Source: UBA4292 sp002395865 (lineage in GTDB: Bacteria > Bacillota > Clostridia > Lachnospirales > Lachnospiraceae). From it: 64,000 nt of DNA. The DNA is taken from contig CAMNBU010000005.1 in assembly GCA_946533395.1 (NCBI GenBank), positions 18,819-82,818 on the forward strand, in the 5' to 3' direction. The notes beneath the pieces are model-generated. The model was not told where the DNA came from and did no database searches. It was given only the letters and a program-made list of their open reading frames with translations. Of this stretch, positions 33,601 through 41,334 are shown piece after piece (positions within the stretch are counted from its first letter, which is position 1; the number at the start of each line of letters is the position of its first letter). Made by a program: the position numbers and the translations under genes.

Positions 33601-35247
33601 GCCAACTGCGGGCAGGACGGTATCATGGAATACACCTGCAAGCTCTGCGGCGAAAAGAAACAGGATAAGATATCCGGTGGCGGCGAGCACGTATGGGGCG
33701 ATCCGGTGAAGACCGCAGGAAGCTGCAGCAAGGAGGGCGTACTCACTTACACATGCTCAGTCTGCGGCGAGACAAAGACTCAGACCCTCAGTATGGACAA
33801 GGACAATCACCTGCATCTTGGCGCGGCAGAGACCGTAACTCCCGCTACCTGCGAGACACCGGGACAGTCAAAACGCAAGTGCTCCGACTGCGGAGAGTAT
33901 GTCTACGAGACCATACCCGCAAAGGACCACGACTGGGGCACACCGACCTACACATGGTCGGATGATTACAGCACCGTTACCGCAACAGTTACATGTAAGA
34001 ACGACGCAAACCACAAGAAGACAGAGACTGTCACAACTGACAGGGCACTGATAGGCGCGGCATCCTGCGAGTCGGGCGGCAAGGCAAGATTTACGACCAA
34101 GCCGTTTACGACTACCGCACTGTTCACGCAGCAGACAAAGGAGGCGGATATACCCGCCACCGGACACACCTGGGGCGAGCCGAGCTACACATGGTCCGCG
34201 GATTACAGCAAGGTGACGGCTACACGCACCTGTACGGTATCGGGCTGCACCGGCAAGGAGACAGAGACTGTAAATACGACCTCTGCCGTCACCAAACCCG
34301 CCACCGCGGCATACAAGGGCGAGACGACCTACACCGCTACATTTACAAATCCCGCATTTACGGTCCAGACGAAGACAGTCGCGAATATCGACTCGACAGA
34401 CCCGAACTGGAACGCTGTAAATGTGACATGGGCAGCCGATTACAGCACAGCTACCGCGACGCGAACCAGCGCAGACGGAACGCTCACGCAGACAGAGACC
34501 AAGGCATCCACATCGTCTGTCACGGCTGCGGGATGTGAGACCGACGGAAAGACAGTCTACACGGTAACATTTGCCAACACTGATTTCGGAACAGTTACAA
34601 AGGAAGTAGCGATACCGAAGACAGGACATGTTTGGCAGTATTCGAGGACGATAACTGAGCCTCAGCCGGATATCACATGGTCAGACCCCGATACCGGTCG
34701 CTGCAACGGATGGATTGCAGGGACCGATGAATATACCTGTTCTAATGGTTGCGGCAAGACAAAGACAGAGCCTAAGAAAGTTTCTATAGGGCTTGCAGGC
34801 AACGGAAATGAAGGCTGGGTAAGTGTAAACGGTACAAATGTGACCATTGATCTGGGAGCTTTTGTAGCCGCCAATGCCGAGCATACAGACAACCTTACCA
34901 TGGAGACATTCTTCAGAGAAGACCTCAGTATGACCACCATTGACTCGCTTTTCAATCTGATGGTATCGTTATATCCTTACAGTTCTGAATACGCAGGCTG
35001 GTATACTAATTCAAATGCCTCGGTGAATGATGCGACAAGAGCTGCTCTGTATGGTTTCTACGTTATCGACGAGGGAAGCCTGGTCTATGATGATCCGACA
35101 CAGGCAACACTCGATGTAACGACATACAGCGGCTCAAAAGAGCTCACTGTGAAGATGAAATTCGTACCGAACGATACAAACACCTACGAGACTAAAAACA
35201 TCACAGTCAAATTCATATTTTCGAAAACATACTGGAATGTGAATTGA
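27688..35247 (+). CDS. giant surface protein with Cys-rich and Listeria-Bacteroides-type repeats
   Basis: A 2519-residue protein. An uncleaved N-terminal membrane anchor (about residues 9-33) is followed by a linker rich in Lys, Glu, Gly and Thr, a large extracellular part of unknown fold (about 75-1540) and an InlB-B/Flg_new-like repeat (about 1545-1610: KYGGRISVPDGEPKKDGYTF, later GHDIEVYPVF). Next come eight Cys-rich repeats (about 1755-2070), each with the pattern TC-x(8-10)-C-xx-C, such as CSVCG, CAWCD, CADCG and CDNCG. Then there are repeats of the type TWSDDYSTVTATVTC. There is no LPXTG or S-layer motif at the C terminus. The Cys clusters could bind zinc or form disulfides. Function unknown; surface display or adhesion is a guess. 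Confidence 0.82.
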   Translation: MKANRKPRVPIIIAAVAIAAAAIIGLIVFLASGGKKDDKNIAQETTQGSETDPSKENDPGGNKPGEGDEDGAFTVSFAVRETASAYERENAVLPASVAVAPGTQVGQLDIPECPNMMFLAYSYDAAGIKKAQDTDRIDGNITLYPCFATMDGMGNTAGFDYVSKTDVDCDYAIDIITYGLTEDEIRSIFSVERASMGGDPMGYDLISIREKDTVEWLTSSGIREETAKAVWTCIKQKETEGAQLTQLLNALTSSEEHFDELSQTQITDIVTRFAPEEITGSDYEKAPMIDDDMQAVLEALDIDIATVTPEALMERYGLSEDDSLQRFWREDVGLTVEQVLFLEDIVYARKEIRGDKWQIVPRGGAWEGGEIYSIIASDTSRARFIFNDEPTGREVVKYNITTRLEEVENISIDPRVIHLNADEVEGVEYLGLLSLEMDENGNITADENTGSGVMTYNGSEKINAGDTVAVNRGAYDENGLTSGEVAYLLIKEVQGGGKYAYEYAKIENVLFIADNIPVKDDGSIGDGTITIAAADLDFSKADFSSFGLDEKTKLDAGDYLTFYTGSLGGADYKVTGHAVVDSVSASGESYTVTYSSITEEQLTAPELLLYTELPQMEFELTQQNEDALREQIEKNIMQSGIVEETEDFFTALLTDGSLDFDSYEHGDELRRMVINTDGEDLTLADLRLLADGGKVEVSDVHVTFLAGINLQHFSGKGLRGEAAVTFTISIAIGDAGSLEIQPAIVFEQEFLLTPSVKVVRNKNKLGFTSSLDITASFSAGTYSGLGVTVTAQTKAPKNGNADKDWSEMVGGFIDNGNADSLEARQKAAQLLIKGGDFLQKQSDKQKKKNQGQGFDSTLTNDDPNKTGKDSKQDYVSPGLGGDLPDKYSRMLSNDAKYIKLVDVDLGSFDMPIDPAGIIHVGLKINFNISMKINAMIGAGVTYENAKCYSYHFRAKIWGGGDEYSESNLSSSTNRATVTDIKESTFRADFYAFGMVGVRMGVSIDLRVGVFSTDLDSVGVVASAGAYAELYGFLYVYYEKKASQPAKSGASGSLLFEVGIYTDISVKVQIGAGKASKSWSLYSSKLPFVQLGCVEFPLDFIIKPTDSKLQVKIPDGQNTVKLDSSIFEMKLMALNSGKVVNKNMDSNAVSEDDATPFTATIITTGNKEDTNGLTLSTSRSWKQFNEKHFIVECFDLTSENGERIEGASSFQYLPGSNEIFICPLDNNKNDIWGEVVFTYRNNAFGFNTEKLQRTVKVHWTGVSCTAMVEYYLVDDSGQQLAGTGAVSGFDAIRCYVDIDEGLCNKFPGYGLLHLGYPDEDDLRDQYYTASNAYSAARRHANALSSIAATARVGDYVDVEKELAAEEAQREANRLFEVVAAVGKYYELYYENNEKAVAEGKGTTYFTMRGNNTIVRIYYKKLNRPTTWTIYDDEGEWKCSTESFPIGDGKYTNKYSDQELLQNRPILEFMPSVLEDYLGDHYSIKWYTVDCADYGWWSYALLWEASANAQQMLRDGTFYTDSRVKPVDKDTLYDGTNVAVIGVATPDRFTVRWLIEDEAFAVTQVKYGGRISVPDGEPKKDGYTFVSWISEDGEDVDGTLRMPGHDIEVYPVFAGDPHKVTWIYGKKRVETEVTTGSSIYDCVPEELLSEGFVIWRTQEAEGQGEIDPDYDMPNSDLTLYGRPGLGFSSITWMEDDDIIRRDFVEIGTKPVAPGLTAREGLDLVWMINDEVMQSNYLASREDIFAFAFWHKHEWSEETSSVAATCSAPGLHGTKCSVCGLLTEVEEIPIDPNAHKWVEYTAKEATCCEKGVIGRHCAWCDAIDESYAEAVDIDPTNHTGRQEVRDAEEPTCKAGYTGDTYCADCGELLFTGEAIPATGAHTKTHIINYKEPTCTVIGYSGDEVCDNCGICVRKGYGLPTKSHVGVVDGSEDATCVSPGKVIWKCENCDYTWTVEYSPIDPEAHDWDDGVITKEANCGQDGIMEYTCKLCGEKKQDKISGGGEHVWGDPVKTAGSCSKEGVLTYTCSVCGETKTQTLSMDKDNHLHLGAAETVTPATCETPGQSKRKCSDCGEYVYETIPAKDHDWGTPTYTWSDDYSTVTATVTCKNDANHKKTETVTTDRALIGAASCESGGKARFTTKPFTTTALFTQQTKEADIPATGHTWGEPSYTWSADYSKVTATRTCTVSGCTGKETETVNTTSAVTKPATAAYKGETTYTATFTNPAFTVQTKTVANIDSTDPNWNAVNVTWAADYSTATATRTSADGTLTQTETKASTSSVTAAGCETDGKTVYTVTFANTDFGTVTKEVAIPKTGHVWQYSRTITEPQPDITWSDPDTGRCNGWIAGTDEYTCSNGCGKTKTEPKKVSIGLAGNGNEGWVSVNGTNVTIDLGAFVAANAEHTDNLTMETFFREDLSMTTIDSLFNLMVSLYPYSSEYAGWYTNSNASVNDATRAALYGFYVIDEGSLVYDDPTQATLDVTTYSGSKELTVKMKFVPNDTNTYETKNITVKFIFSKTYWNVN

Positions 35248-35290
35248 TAAAGGCACAATAGCCGATCATTGAAAACGGCTTAAAACACTT

Positions 35291-35316
35291 AAGGCCCGGG
35301 CATGCGCCCGGGCCTT
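35291..35316. terminator. bidirectional terminator between the giant protein and the acetyltransferase
   Basis: Eleven-base arms AAGGCCCGGGC / GCCCGGGCCTT with a 4-nt loop, between convergent genes. Confidence 0.8.
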
Positions 35317-35326
35317 CTCATACTCT

Positions 35327-36073
35327 CTATACAGTTTTTATAAATCTTCTGGCTCCCGGCCTGTCCTCTGTCTCGCTAAAGCCAAGCCTCCCTGCAAGCC
35401 CCGCCGATGCTTCATTATCCGCGTCGCACCTTATGATAAAGTGGCTTGCGCCAAGCTCCTCCTTCGCGTATTCAAGCAGCGCCCTGCACGATGCGGCTCC
35501 GAGCCCCCGCCTTCTGTGGCTGCTCATCACACAGTAGCCCAGACCTACGCCGTCCTCCTGCGGGGTGAGGCTTAAATACCCGATCATTTCCCGCGTGTCT
35601 TTTTTGAATATGCCCCAGGTTCCCATATCGAAGACAGCGAAGCTCTCTCTCATGGAATCCGCAAATATCCGTCTTGAGGTCTCGAATTTCTCCCCGTCTG
35701 CCGAAAGTGCCTTCCGCGCGCTCTCCCTCGCGTACCCCGCCGGCCGCCCCTCGAAGAGACCGTCGCCGCCGTCGGCGGTGATGCGCAGCCAGTCCTCATA
35801 GTCCTCTCCCGTAAGTTCCCTAAGATACCACTGCTCTCCCGCGGCCTCGTACTCACACGCCACATGTCCCATGCCGCAGAACCTGTCCCACACCTTCTGA
35901 AGATAATCGTCATTTAACTGCCCGAAATCCTCCGGGCAGCCCACATAGGCCGCCGCCCCCGGAAGCATCAGGCTCGTTATAACGCACGAGCCGGAGGAAA
36001 GCTCACGCGAAAACACCTCCGGCTCATCTGTAAATACTATCTCACCTGCGGGAAGCTTTTCCCTGCGGATCAT
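35327..36073 (-). CDS. GNAT family N-acetyltransferase
   Basis: A 248-residue protein with a GNAT domain in the C-terminal two thirds: LRELTGEDYEDWLRI at the start, MIGYLSLTPQEDGVGLGYCV in the core, and the acetyl-CoA-binding HRRRGLGAASCRALLEYAKE. It ends FIIRCDADNEASAGLAGRLG and FSETE. The first 100 residues form an additional domain not seen in most RimJ-like members. The substrate is unknown. It begins in the stop codon of the cyclophilin gene (ATGA, 4-nt overlap), so both are co-translated. Confidence 0.88.
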   Translation of the reverse strand: MIRREKLPAGEIVFTDEPEVFSRELSSGSCVITSLMLPGAAAYVGCPEDFGQLNDDYLQKVWDRFCGMGHVACEYEAAGEQWYLRELTGEDYEDWLRITADGGDGLFEGRPAGYARESARKALSADGEKFETSRRIFADSMRESFAVFDMGTWGIFKKDTREMIGYLSLTPQEDGVGLGYCVMSSHRRRGLGAASCRALLEYAKEELGASHFIIRCDADNEASAGLAGRLGFSETEDRPGARRFIKTV

Positions 36074-36588
36074 ACCTTCTCAGGCTCGGGGTAGTCCACG
36101 CCGAAGGTCTCGACCGTGACTGTCTCCATCACCTGATCCGTAAGCGGTCTGTCATCTCTGTTCGTGGGAGTGGTCGCAATGGCATTGACGACCTCCTGGC
36201 CCTCGATCAGCCTGCCGAAAGCGGCATACTGGCCATCGAGATAGGGATAATCCACATGCATGATGAAGAACTGACTTCCGGCCGAGTTCGGATTCATTGC
36301 ACGCGCCATGGAGATGACGCCCGCGGTATGTCTGAGATCGTTTGTGAAGCCGTTGCCCGAGAACTCACCCTTTATAGAGTAGCCCGGTCCGCCGGTTCCG
36401 ATACCGTCAGGGTCGCCGCCCTGGATCATAAAGCCGTTTATGCAGCGGTGAAAGATCAGGCCGTCATAAAAGCCCTTTTTCACAAGGCTGATAAAGTTGT
36501 TCACGGTGTTCGGCGCCTTCTCGGGATAAAGCTCGAGCTTCATCACGCCGCCGTTCTTCATTTTGATGGTTACGATGGGGTTTGACAT
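36070..36588 (-). CDS. peptidyl-prolyl cis-trans isomerase, cyclophilin type
   Basis: A 172-residue cytoplasmic cyclophilin; no signal peptide. Family motifs: LYPEKAPNTVNNFISL, the active-site FHRCINGFMIQGGDP, and SAGSQFFIMHVDYPYLDG, followed by FGRLIEGQEVV. It catalyses prolyl isomerisation in protein folding. Length is normal for bacterial PpiB-like proteins. It follows the glutamine synthetase gene by 33 nt and overlaps the acetyltransferase. Confidence 0.95.
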   Translation of the reverse strand: MSNPIVTIKMKNGGVMKLELYPEKAPNTVNNFISLVKKGFYDGLIFHRCINGFMIQGGDPDGIGTGGPGYSIKGEFSGNGFTNDLRHTAGVISMARAMNPNSAGSQFFIMHVDYPYLDGQYAAFGRLIEGQEVVNAIATTPTNRDDRPLTDQVMETVTVETFGVDYPEPEKV

Positions 36589-36621
36589 AGTTTTTCCTTT
36601 CTGCTTTACTATTATGCATCT

Positions 36622-38730
36622 TTATACTTCAAAGAGTAACTGTCCGTACGTGGGCACCGGCCAATAGGTCTTGTCCACGATCATCTCCAGACTGTCGATT
36701 GGGTCTCGCAACGCCTTCATGGCGGGGATCACATCGTCCCTGTAGGCCTTCGCGCGAAGCGCGGCATCCTCTATGGTGCGGCTCGATACGGTCACTTCCT
36801 CGAGCTTCTCTACCGCTCTGCCGGCTTCATTGACCAGATCGTTTATCTTTATAAGGAGCTCGGTCTGTATGGTCGTATTCGCGCTGGAGCACGCCGCCTT
36901 CACATCGTTGATGGAGCGCGCAAGCCTTCCCGCGTAGCGGATGACGGCGGGTATGAGCATCTTCGAAGCCATATCCACCATGGTGTTGGCCTCGATATTC
37001 ACCGTCTTCGCGTAGCTCTCGTATGCTATCTCGGAGCGCGATAGAAGCTCGGGCTCCGTAAATATCTTAAACTTCTCGAAGAGCTTCACGGTGCTCTCGG
37101 TCGTGAGCGCCGGAACTGCGTCCACCATGGTGGGACGGTTCGGAAGTCCGCGCCTTGCGGCCTCCTCGCGCCACTCCTTCGAGTAACCGTCTCCGTTGAA
37201 TATGACCCTGCCATGCTCACGGAAGAGCTTCGCTATGTACTCATTGGCTGCCGCGGTTATATCCTCTGAACCCTCGAGAGCGTCCGCCGCCCTGCAGAAA
37301 GCCTCAGCCACGATGGCATTCAGTACCACGTTCGCCTCGGAGATGGAGTCGTTTGAACCCACAGCGCGGAACTCGAACTTATTGCCCGTAAATGCGAACG
37401 GAGAGGTGCGGTTCCTGTCAGTCGCGTCCTTCACGAAGTCCGGAAGAGTCGATACTCCCGAGCGGAACACATCCCCTGTGATCGATGTGGTCGCACTTCC
37501 GCTCCTTATGTACTGCTCAACGATATCCTCCAGCTGATCGCCGAGGAATACGCTTATGATCGCGGGCGGCGCCTCATCGGCTCCGAGCCTTAAGTCATTG
37601 CCCGCATCGGCCGCAGACTCGCGAAGAAGATCCGCGTGCTTGTCCACCGCCTCGATAATGCAGGCGAGCACCAGCATGAAGCAGGTGTTCTTGTGAGGGT
37701 GCCTGCCGGGGTTTAACAGATTGATGCCGTCGTCACTGACCAGGGACCAGTTGTTGTGTTTTCCGCTTCCGTTCACTCCCGCAAAGGGCTTCTCGTGCAG
37801 CAGGCAGCGCAGATTGTGGCGCTTCGCCATGCGCTTTAAGGTCTCCATGATCAGCTGGTTGTGATCCGCTGCCACGTTCGCAACGGCGTAGATGGGTGCG
37901 AGCTCGTGCTGCGCGGGAGCCACCTCGTTGTGCTCCGTCTTGGACGATACGCCCATCCTCCACAGGTCCTCGTCGACATCCTTCATGAATGCGCCTATAC
38001 GCTCGCGGATCTTGCCGAAGTAGTGGTCGTCCATCTCCTGGCCCTTCGGGGGCTTTGCTCCGAACAGGGTCCTGCCCGTAAATATCAGGTCGGGTCTCTG
38101 GAGATACTTCGCCCTGTCGATGAGGAAATACTCCTGCTCCGCGCCTACCGAGGGCATCACCCGCTTCGAGGTGGTGTTGCCGAAGAGGCGCAGTATCCTC
38201 AGAGCCTGCTCATTTATCGCCTCCATGGAGCGAAGAAGGGGTGTCTTCTTATCGAGGGCCTCGCCCGTGTAGGAACAGAAGGCCGTGGGGATACAGAGTA
38301 TGGGGCCCGCGGAGCTCGGCTTTATGAAGGCCGGCGAGGTGCAGTCCCACGCGGTATATCCTCTGGCCTCAAATGTTGCCCTGAGTCCTCCCGAGGGGAA
38401 TGACGAGCCGTCCGTCTCACCCTTTATGAGCTCCTTGCCGGAGAATTCCATGATGATCTTTCCCTCGGCGTCGGGTGCGCTTATAAACGAATCGTGCTTC
38501 TCGGCTGTCGTCCCTGTGAGGGGCTGGAACCAGTGAGTGTAGTGGGTCGCGCCCTTCTCCACCGCCCAGTTCTTCATCGCCTCCGCTATCTCCGCGGCGG
38601 CGTCCTTCGTCAGCTCCACGCCCTCGTCTATTGTCCTGTGAAGAGCCTCATAGGCGGATGCGGAGAGCCTCTCCTTCATCTGAGCCTCCGAAAACACATT
38701 TATTCCAAAATAATCTGCTACGCTTGGCAT
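36622..38730 (-). CDS. glnN: type III glutamine synthetase
   Basis: Makes glutamine from glutamate, ammonia and ATP. The 702-residue length and motifs identify the GSIII class rather than the approximately 450-residue GSI: GSSFPSGGLRATFEARGYTAWD, SVGAEQEYFLIDRAKYLQR (metal-binding Glu), HNEVAPAQHELAP, and HEKPFAGVNGSGKHNNWS, followed later by NKFEFRAVGSND. GSIII is typical of Bacteroidetes, some Clostridia and cyanobacteria. It acts as a cytoplasmic double-ring dodecamer in studied relatives. It is followed by cyclophilin and preceded by the HIT protein gene 16 nt away, so a shared transcript is likely. Confidence 0.96.
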   Translation of the reverse strand: MPSVADYFGINVFSEAQMKERLSASAYEALHRTIDEGVELTKDAAAEIAEAMKNWAVEKGATHYTHWFQPLTGTTAEKHDSFISAPDAEGKIIMEFSGKELIKGETDGSSFPSGGLRATFEARGYTAWDCTSPAFIKPSSAGPILCIPTAFCSYTGEALDKKTPLLRSMEAINEQALRILRLFGNTTSKRVMPSVGAEQEYFLIDRAKYLQRPDLIFTGRTLFGAKPPKGQEMDDHYFGKIRERIGAFMKDVDEDLWRMGVSSKTEHNEVAPAQHELAPIYAVANVAADHNQLIMETLKRMAKRHNLRCLLHEKPFAGVNGSGKHNNWSLVSDDGINLLNPGRHPHKNTCFMLVLACIIEAVDKHADLLRESAADAGNDLRLGADEAPPAIISVFLGDQLEDIVEQYIRSGSATTSITGDVFRSGVSTLPDFVKDATDRNRTSPFAFTGNKFEFRAVGSNDSISEANVVLNAIVAEAFCRAADALEGSEDITAAANEYIAKLFREHGRVIFNGDGYSKEWREEAARRGLPNRPTMVDAVPALTTESTVKLFEKFKIFTEPELLSRSEIAYESYAKTVNIEANTMVDMASKMLIPAVIRYAGRLARSINDVKAACSSANTTIQTELLIKINDLVNEAGRAVEKLEEVTVSSRTIEDAALRAKAYRDDVIPAMKALRDPIDSLEMIVDKTYWPVPTYGQLLFEV

Positions 38731-38746
38731 AATATCTCCAGTCTTC

Positions 38747-39160
38747 CTACAGCTTTTCTCTGAGCTTTGCCGCGATGGCCTCGGCCTCGCCGTCCTTATA
38801 GCTCTTCTGGATCCAGTTGGCCACCATGGGAGCCTCTCCCTTATACCTCGGTATGATGTGCGTGTGGAAATGCATCACACTCTGGCCGGCAGCCTCACCC
38901 GTGTTGATGACTGTGTTGAAGCCGTCCGCACCGAGCGCCTCCATCTGAGCCTTTCCTATGCGCGCCGCAAGGGGCAGCACCTTTGCCGCCGTCTCCTGAG
39001 GCAGCTCGGTGATATCTCCCGCGTGCTTCTTCGGTATGATAAGAACATGTCCCGGGTTCGCGGGTGCGATATCAAATACCGCCTTGAAATCATCGTCCTC
39101 GTAAACAGTGGTCGAGGGGATCTGACCGTTTGCGATCATGCAGAATATACAGTTATCCAT
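38747..39160 (-). CDS. HIT family nucleotide hydrolase
   Basis: A 137-residue histidine-triad protein of the HinT/Hit-like branch. It begins CIFCMIANGQIPSTTVYEDD, has HVLIIPKKHAGDITELP in the middle and the catalytic triad in QSVMHFHTHIIPRYKG (HxHxH). Members hydrolyse nucleoside phosphoramidates or dinucleotides; the physiological substrate is unclear. The two Cys near the N terminus (CIFC) are a feature of zinc-binding members. The start overlaps the end of the rhomboid gene by 8 nt. Confidence 0.93.
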   Translation of the reverse strand: MDNCIFCMIANGQIPSTTVYEDDDFKAVFDIAPANPGHVLIIPKKHAGDITELPQETAAKVLPLAARIGKAQMEALGADGFNTVINTGEAAGQSVMHFHTHIIPRYKGEAPMVANWIQKSYKDGEAEAIAAKLREKL

Positions 39161-40196
39161 TTAAAGCCTCCCTGTGTTTTTTGTTGGATCTGGTCAAAAA
39201 TGTAAATAATATACCGAACAGAAAGCCGCAGACCAGTCCTCCGATATGCGCGGCATTGTCCACGTTCTGCGACCCGAAGCCCTGAAACGCGATAAGCCCC
39301 ACAAATATCAGCCATCTGAGGATCGAGAAGTTCCTGTTGCCCTTTCTGTACTTTATCATCAGCCACGCGAGGCCTCCGGCCACACCGCAGATAGCTCCGC
39401 TCGCGCCCGCGCTCACGGCTAAGAGGTCTCCCCTGTAGAAATACCAGATCGTACTCACGGCGCTGCTCGAGAGCGCGCAGAGCACATAAAAGGCTGCGTA
39501 CGCGACACTTCCGAACGCCTTCTCCACCGGTCTTCCGAGATACAAAAGAGCGACCATATTGTAGAGCAGATGCGCAACTCCGAAATGCAAAAAGGCGCAC
39601 GTAAAGAGCCGCCAGTACTCCTTCAGATAGACCACTGCCGCAGAATTCTTAGCGCCGAAGCTGTATAAAAACCACGCGTCCTTTGTATTTCCCATGCACT
39701 CCGCCACGATGAACAGCAGGATGTTGATGATGATAAGCGCGGTGTTCACCGGTGTGAAGAGCTCCTTCGCCTGCGAGAGCATGATGGATATCGCGCTGGT
39801 GCTTAAGAATTCATCGATCACCGGCTTCAGATCGTAGTAATCCGGCCTCATATCGTCGAATATCATCAGGCGTCTGGCGCTTCGCTGGATCATCCAATAA
39901 CTGCACCTTGCTCCCTCGCACTTTTTCCTGGTCCTGGTGGGTTCCTCCGTTACGATAACGGCATGCCCCTCAACGACCGCAGAGTATTTGGGATACTTGT
40001 CCGCAAGGATGTGAGCCACGGTATAGAGCACATCGTCCAGCATGCCCGGCTTTAAAAAATCCTCCGTGTCGTCTATCAGACACGCAAAATAGAGGCCCTG
40101 TGCCGTGACCTTAAAGCTCACCCCCAGTTCCTTCTCCCTGACTGCCAGCGCCAGATAACCCTTCGTGCTAAGAAATTGTGACAGCTTGGTTATCAT
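39153..40196 (-). CDS. rhomboid family intramembrane serine protease
   Basis: A 347-residue protein with an N-terminal soluble domain of about 165 residues and a six-helix rhomboid core. Catalytic residues: Ser in SAGASGAICGVAGGLAW (GxSG) and His in DNAAHIGGLVCGFLFG; the first core helix loop carries the typical WRLFTCAFLHFGVAHLLYNM with HxxxN. Rhomboids cut membrane-spanning substrates. The N-terminal domain is unlike the cytoplasmic domain of GlpG and I do not recognise it. A 72-nt gap without a clear hairpin separates it from the FHA gene. Confidence 0.92.
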   Translation of the reverse strand: MITKLSQFLSTKGYLALAVREKELGVSFKVTAQGLYFACLIDDTEDFLKPGMLDDVLYTVAHILADKYPKYSAVVEGHAVIVTEEPTRTRKKCEGARCSYWMIQRSARRLMIFDDMRPDYYDLKPVIDEFLSTSAISIMLSQAKELFTPVNTALIIINILLFIVAECMGNTKDAWFLYSFGAKNSAAVVYLKEYWRLFTCAFLHFGVAHLLYNMVALLYLGRPVEKAFGSVAYAAFYVLCALSSSAVSTIWYFYRGDLLAVSAGASGAICGVAGGLAWLMIKYRKGNRNFSILRWLIFVGLIAFQGFGSQNVDNAAHIGGLVCGFLFGILFTFLTRSNKKHREALNG

Positions 40197-40269
40197 TTCA
40201 TACTCCGCGTTACTTTGCTGACTGGTATTTTATATCTTCTGTGCCGTAAAATCAAGCACTTTATTGCCG

Positions 40270-41334
40270 TCAGTACACCTTGAGCATGTACCTCCTGTCG
40301 GCAAATGCCACAACTCCCCCGTCGGGAAGCTCTCTTCTCTGTCTTCCGTTTATCCGAACGCCCTCCACGAAGGTGCCGTTCCTTGAGTTCATGTCCTGCA
40401 CATAGAGCCTTCCTCCCTCGGTGATCAGCTTTGCGTGAAGACGGCTCACGGATTCTGCCTGTATCACCACGTCCACCATATCCTGCTGCTTACCGACCAG
40501 AAAGGGGCTTGCGGATACTATGAAATCCTCCCCGCCGTTCTCATCCATGGATGAAAGGACGAACCTCGGCTCCGGCGCCGCGCCCCTTAACTCCTCCGTG
40601 GTGAAGCGTTTTCCCTCCGGCTGCGGCACCATGTCTATCAGCATACGCGGACTGCCCTCTATGAGCTTTTCTTTAAGCGCAGCCCTGCTCCTGCTCTTAA
40701 ACAGTCCGAAAAGCCCCCTTTTTGTGTTCTCCTTCTTCTGCGCAGGCACTTCTTCGTAGCCCGCATCGTCCTCCGGGACCGCTCCCTCAGAATATGCTGT
40801 ATGTCCGGATACATACTCGGCCATCTTCTCTATACCCGCATCCGGTCCTGCCATGGAAAACAGGGTGTATGCCATCTCATTTACTTCCCTGTTCCGGTAA
40901 TCGATATGGTCCAGTACGAACTTAAGCAGTCCCTTAAGGTTCTCCTCAAAGCTCTCCCTCTTTCCGGGGTTGTATACAAATGCCTTCGTCTCCACGCCTG
41001 GCTCCGTAAATATATATTCGGGTATCAGTACCAACCCGTCGCGACCCAGCAGATGGTCGTCCAGAAGAAGCGCACACTCGGCTATGCTCTTTATGAGGGT
41101 CTTCACATCCCCCTCATCCATCCTTCTTTTCTCGAAATAATCCGATATGTCGGTCCAGCCGCTTATATCGTAATCAATTATCTGTTCGTCATCGCGCAGT
41201 CTTAAAGACGCCGGAAGCAGCATACCGGGCGCATTGTTTTTGAGCATCATGACCTCATGCGCGACACACTCATCACAGGCCAGCCTCATGCTTAAGCAGT
41301 TCCTGCCGCCTCTTCTTATATATTCAATCTCCAT
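40270..41334 (-). CDS. FHA-domain protein with N-terminal DUF6382-like region
   Basis: A 354-residue protein whose C terminus is an FHA phosphothreonine-binding domain (about 265-350): FLVGKQQDMVDVVIQ, then SVSRLHAKLI and DMNSRNGTFVEGVRI, the standard SRxHA and NGT motifs. The first 200 residues match the domain commonly paired with FHA in clostridial Tad loci (DUF6382, from memory). It is the last gene of the Tad operon; the ATG at 41334 lies inside the preceding gene's final codons (11-nt overlap). It likely couples pilus secretion to Ser/Thr phosphorylation, as FHA proteins do in type VI and VII secretion; inference. Confidence 0.85.
   Translation of the reverse strand: MEIEYIRRGGRNCLSMRLACDECVAHEVMMLKNNAPGMLLPASLRLRDDEQIIDYDISGWTDISDYFEKRRMDEGDVKTLIKSIAECALLLDDHLLGRDGLVLIPEYIFTEPGVETKAFVYNPGKRESFEENLKGLLKFVLDHIDYRNREVNEMAYTLFSMAGPDAGIEKMAEYVSGHTAYSEGAVPEDDAGYEEVPAQKKENTKRGLFGLFKSRSRAALKEKLIEGSPRMLIDMVPQPEGKRFTTEELRGAAPEPRFVLSSMDENGGEDFIVSASPFLVGKQQDMVDVVIQAESVSRLHAKLITEGGRLYVQDMNSRNGTFVEGVRINGRQRRELPDGGVVAFADRRYMLKVY

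Noticed and set aside
35247..35290. Cell-wall sorting signal at the end of the giant protein
   Set aside because: The C terminus (about 20 residues ending TYWNVN) has no LPXTG-like motif, hydrophobic helix or basic tail; the N-terminal membrane segment is the likelier anchor.
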